A stretch of DNA of 7,779 nucleotides from Mycobacterium sp. (GTDB lineage: Bacteria; Actinomycetota; Actinomycetes; Mycobacteriales; Mycobacteriaceae): positions 1-7,779 of the forward strand of contig JAHFVB010000230.1 of assembly GCA_023264755.1 (NCBI GenBank), in the 5' to 3' direction. The stretch's first letter is position 1. Each line of letters begins with the position of its first letter. Under the pieces are notes generated by a model, which saw nothing but the letters and a program-made list of their open reading frames with translations, made no database searches and was not told the DNA's origin. The translations under genes and the position numbers were made by a program. This document shows, piece after piece, positions 5,779 through 7,779 of this stretch.

Positions 5779-7092
5779 TCAGGGCAGCGCGCCGGGGCTG
5801 AATTCCTCCAGCATCTCGGTGACCAGGGCCGCGATCGGCGAACGCTCACTGCGTAGCAGCGTGATGTGCGCGAACAGCGGGTGGCCCTTGAGCTTCTCGA
5901 TGACGGCGGCGACGCCGTCGTGGCGACCGACCCGCAGGTTGTCGCGCTGGGCGACGTCGTGGGTGAGCACCACCCGCGATCCGGCGCCCAGCCGGGACAG
6001 CACGGTCAGCAGCACGTTGCGCTCCAGCGACTGCGCCTCGTCGACGATGACGAACGAATCGTGCAACGAGCGGCCGCGGATGTGCGTCAGCGGAAGCACT
6101 TCGAGCATGCCGCGGGAGAGCACCTCTTCGAGTACCGCGGGGCTGGCGAGCCCCTCGAGGGTGTCGAAGACGGCCTGGGCCCACGGCCCCATCTTCTCGC
6201 TCTCACTGCCGGGAAGGTAGCCGAGCTCCTGGCCACCGACGGCGTAGAGCGGTCGGAACACGACGACCTTGCGCTGGGTCCTGCGCTCGAGCACCGCCTC
6301 CAGGCCCGCGCACAGGGCGAGCGCGGACTTGCCGGTGCCTGCCTTGCCGCCGAGGGAGACGATGCCCACCGACTCGTCGAGCAGCAGATCGAGGGCGACG
6401 CGTTGTTCGGCTGACCTTCCCCGGAGGCCGAACACTTCGCGGTCACCACGGACCAGTTGCACCTTCTTCTCGGCGTTGACCCGACCCAGCGCGTGGGAGT
6501 TGCCGCCCAGCAGGCGGATACCCGTGTGGCAGGGCATGTCGCGCGCGTCGACCAGATCGATCTCGCCGTCTTCGTAGAGCCGGTCGATCTCCTCGGCCGA
6601 CAGCTCGAGCTCGCCCATCCCGGTCCAGCCGGAGGTCACCACGTCCTGCGCGTGGTATTCGTCGGCGATCAGGCCGACGGCACCGGCCTTGACCCGTAGT
6701 GGGATGTCCTTGCTGACCAGCGTGACCCGCTTGCCCTCGGCAGCGAGGTTGGCCGCACAGGTGAGGATGCGCGCGTCGTTGGTGTCGGTGCGAAAGCCGG
6801 CCGGCAACACGGTGGGATCACTGTGATTGAGCTCGACTTGTAACGTGCCGCCCTGGTTCCCAACGGGAATGGGTTCGTCGAGCCGGCCGTGTTCGATGCG
6901 CAGGTCGTCCAGCATCCGCAGGGCTTGTCTGGCGAACCAACCGAGTTCGTGATGGTGGCGTTTAGCCTCAAGCTCGCTGATGACCACCAACGGAACGATG
7001 ACTTCGTGTTCGGCAAACCGGGTGCATGCCCAGGGATCGGACAGCAGCACGGAGGTGTCGAGCACATAAGTCCGAACGGACGATTCAGTCAC
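5779..7092 (-). CDS. phoH2: PhoH2: PIN-domain ribonuclease fused to PhoH ATPase/RNA helicase
   Basis: A 437-residue cytoplasmic protein. Residues 8-150 form a PIN (VapC-like) ribonuclease domain with the acidic residues in place: D12 (LDTSVL), E40 (VISELEAKR), D103/D106 (TDTNDARIL) and D129 (SKD). Residues 220-435 form a PhoH P-loop ATPase with Walker A GKAGTGKS (249-256) and Walker B VIVDEAQ (348-354). PhoH2 proteins of mycobacteria have been reported as RNA helicase/ribonucleases behaving as toxins paired with a small upstream antitoxin, PhoAT. The GTG start is supported by AGGAG 6 nt upstream and by the N-terminus leading straight into the first PIN strand. An upstream small ORF overlaps its start by 8 nt (GTGACTGA), implying translational coupling. 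A 22-bp hairpin follows the stop. Both active sites appear intact. Confidence 0.96.
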   Translation of the reverse strand: MTESSVRTYVLDTSVLLSDPWACTRFAEHEVIVPLVVISELEAKRHHHELGWFARQALRMLDDLRIEHGRLDEPIPVGNQGGTLQVELNHSDPTVLPAGFRTDTNDARILTCAANLAAEGKRVTLVSKDIPLRVKAGAVGLIADEYHAQDVVTSGWTGMGELELSAEEIDRLYEDGEIDLVDARDMPCHTGIRLLGGNSHALGRVNAEKKVQLVRGDREVFGLRGRSAEQRVALDLLLDESVGIVSLGGKAGTGKSALALCAGLEAVLERRTQRKVVVFRPLYAVGGQELGYLPGSESEKMGPWAQAVFDTLEGLASPAVLEEVLSRGMLEVLPLTHIRGRSLHDSFVIVDEAQSLERNVLLTVLSRLGAGSRVVLTHDVAQRDNLRVGRHDGVAAVIEKLKGHPLFAHITLLRSERSPIAALVTEMLEEFSPGALP

Positions 7093-7219
7093 GTGGCGCT
7101 CCTAGGCCCGTGCGGCACCGCACGAACTTCCTCGGCGGATACCGCGGTACCAGGACCGGGGCCGGCCCCTCTTCGTCGAAACGACGGGTACCGCCCGGAT
7201 AGCAGAGCATGTCGGCCAT
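7085..7219 (-). CDS. phoAT: Small ORF overlapping phoH2, probable PhoAT antitoxin
   Basis: An unlisted 44-residue ORF reads [18 protein letters not shown] at its start and ends [14 protein letters not shown]. Its stop TGA lies within the first 8 nt of phoH2 (shared GTGACTGA), a classic coupled toxin-antitoxin overlap. Thirty-three of 44 codons end in G or C, and part of the rest is forced by the phoH2 Shine-Dalgarno that lies inside it. The first ATG (7219) has a -10-like TAGCGT 8 nt upstream and no Shine-Dalgarno, suggesting a leaderless or near-leaderless mRNA; a second ATG is at codon 4. A small gene named phoAT has been described directly before phoH2 in mycobacteria, and position supports that identity; I cannot confirm by alignment. 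The peptide is short, basic, rich in Arg and Pro, with no recognised DNA-binding fold. It could instead be a leader peptide controlling phoH2 translation. Confidence 0.58.
   Translation of the reverse strand: MADMLCYPGGTRRFDEEGPAPVLVPRYPPRKFVRCRTGLGAPRD
7099..7103 (-). promoter_or_regulatory. phoH2 Shine-Dalgarno inside the small upstream ORF
   Basis: AGGAG followed by CGCCAC precedes the phoH2 GTG by 6 nt. It sits within the last codons of the overlapping small ORF, so ribosomes finishing that ORF stop right at the phoH2 start region. This fixes the phoH2 start. Confidence 0.7.
7109..7124 (-). repeat. Inverted repeat just upstream of the phoH2 ribosome-binding site
   Basis: CGTGCGG-TG-CCGCACG (minus strand) is a perfect 7-bp inverted repeat, or a 6-bp stem with a 4-nt loop, ending 5 nt before AGGAG. 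It lies in the small ORF. It could be an RNA hairpin affecting phoH2 translation or a protein-binding palindrome; short GC-rich palindromes also occur by chance. Confidence 0.4.
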
Positions 7220-7227
7220 CGAAAGCG

Positions 7228-7233
7228 ACGCTA
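7228..7233 (-). promoter_or_regulatory. Putative -10 element (TAGCGT) for the phoAT-phoH2 pair
   Basis: TAGCGT fits TANNNT and is followed by CGCTTTCG and ATG 7219 on the minus strand. A start site 6-7 nt downstream falls within 2 nt of the ATG. It lies in the 64-bp gap after desA2 and would give phoH2 its own promoter. No -35 is recognisable. Confidence 0.4.
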
Positions 7234-7249
7234 CCCCCGCCGCGGCGTA

Positions 7250-7266
7250 CGCGCCGGGCAGGCGCG
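7250..7266 (-). terminator. Weak GC hairpin after desA2
   Basis: CGCGCC-TGCCC-GGCGCG on the minus strand is a 6-bp stem with a 5-nt loop, 17 nt after the desA2 stop codon and upstream of the phoAT -10-like element. There is no T-run. It could partly end desA2 transcription, but the region is so GC-rich that chance is plausible. Confidence 0.25.
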
Positions 7267-7283
7267 CCGCGACCGGATTGTGA

Positions 7284-7779
7284 CTACTGGGTGACGAACT
7301 GCACCAGGTCGGGATGGTCGGCCAAGCCCCACGCCGTGACGAGGTCGGAGATGACCTTCTTCAGCGCCGCATCGTCGAAGATGCCCGCTGCGGCGACCGC
7401 CGCGACCTTGTCCTGATACGCGTCGATGTCGGCGCCGACGGCCTCGAGCCGCGCGGCGCGGGCGGCGATCGCGGCGACCGTTTCGTCCCGGTGAGTGGAC
7501 AGGCATTGCTCGACGAGGTTGGAGAAGAACTCCTCGTGACGCTCTTCGTCCTTGGCGATCCGACCGACCAACGCCTTGAGGATCGGCTCCTCGATCTGCG
7601 CTTCGAGGTTGCGGCAGAACACCGCGTGGGCCCGCTCGAACATGGCCATGAAGGCCAGGGTCTCGATTTGGCTGTAGGTGTCGGCGCGGTAGCCCTTCAT
7701 CACGTGCTCGACGCGCACGTCCTCATTCGCGGACGGGTCGATTTCACGGGTGACCACCAGGTAGTTGCGGACCGCGACG
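7284..7779 (-). CDS. desA2: Acyl-ACP desaturase family protein DesA2, C-terminal part (cut by window edge)
   Basis: The visible 164 residues are the C-terminal portion of a ferritin-like, all-helical protein of the acyl-[acyl-carrier-protein] desaturase family; the start lies beyond the right edge. The frame is open through the edge (reading VAVRNYLVV before VTREIDPS), so the GTG at 7757 is an internal Val and not a start. A DEERHEEFF segment supplies the second E-x-x-H type metal-ligand motif of the family; the first lies outside the window. From memory, mycobacterial DesA2 is about 275 residues, is essential, and is linked to mycolic acid precursor synthesis; the gene lies next to phoH2 in M. 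tuberculosis (Rv1094-Rv1095), as here. Desaturase activity of DesA2 itself has been less clear than for plant homologues. Its stop is 64 bp before the small ORF upstream of phoH2. Confidence 0.92.
   Translation of the reverse strand, partial: VAVRNYLVVTREIDPSANEDVRVEHVMKGYRADTYSQIETLAFMAMFERAHAVFCRNLEAQIEEPILKALVGRIAKDEERHEEFFSNLVEQCLSTHRDETVAAIAARAARLEAVGADIDAYQDKVAAVAAAGIFDDAALKKVISDLVTAWGLADHPDLVQFVTQ

Noticed and set aside
5866..6414. Plus-strand ORFs within phoH2 that could be an antisense partner
   Set aside because: They are shadows of the PhoH domain; the translated composition has no protein-like pattern.
7146..7192. Two GGTACC palindromes in the small ORF as an operator pair
   Set aside because: Six-base palindromes about 40 bp apart are expected by chance and flanks show no further symmetry.
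7284..7757. A complete 157-residue gene starting at GTG 7757
   Set aside because: The frame continues to the window edge with DesA2-like sequence (VAVRNYLVV), so this is an internal Val in a truncated-by-window gene.

Overview
The window looks like a high-GC actinobacterial chromosome, most probably a Mycobacterium/Mycolicibacterium. Gene content and order match, from memory, the M. tuberculosis region Rv1094-Rv1100 (desA2, phoH2, peptidoglycan deacetylase, fumarase, glpX, DUF4245 protein). Third codon positions are strongly GC-biased and several promoters look leaderless, which also fits mycobacteria. No transposase, phage gene, tRNA, rRNA or CRISPR array is visible, so this reads as conserved core chromosome with one apparent local synteny difference.

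Layout. Bases 1-877 (minus): a DUF4245 membrane-anchored protein followed by the N-terminal part of a dienelactone hydrolase-family protein cut by the window edge. A 56-bp divergent gap separates this pair from 934-3499 (plus): glpX (class II fructose-1,6-bisphosphatase) then fum (class II fumarase), a probable central-carbon operon. Bases 3500-3620 are a convergent junction with an 8-bp hairpin, three tandem 19-bp repeats and a perfect 20-bp-stem hairpin. Bases 3587-5706 (minus): an NodB-type peptidoglycan/polysaccharide deacetylase followed 8 nt later by a CPA1-like cation:proton antiporter. Bases 5707-5778 stack a 22-bp-stem hairpin onto a -10-like promoter. Bases 5779-7219 (minus): a small ORF overlapping phoH2 by 8 nt, probably the PhoAT antitoxin of the PhoAT-PhoH2 pair. 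Bases 7284-7779 (minus): the C-terminal part of the acyl-ACP desaturase DesA2. No stretch over 300 bases lacks a gene.

Working together: GlpX and fumarase serve gluconeogenesis and the TCA cycle; DesA2 and the deacetylase act on envelope lipid and peptidoglycan; PhoH2 couples a PIN ribonuclease to a PhoH RNA helicase. I found no convincing new multi-gene system. The items most worth a second look are the unlisted 44-codon ORF ahead of phoH2, the two long perfect hairpins at gene ends, the tandem repeat at the fum end, and the altered ion-site motif of the antiporter (Tyr-Asp instead of Asn-Asp).
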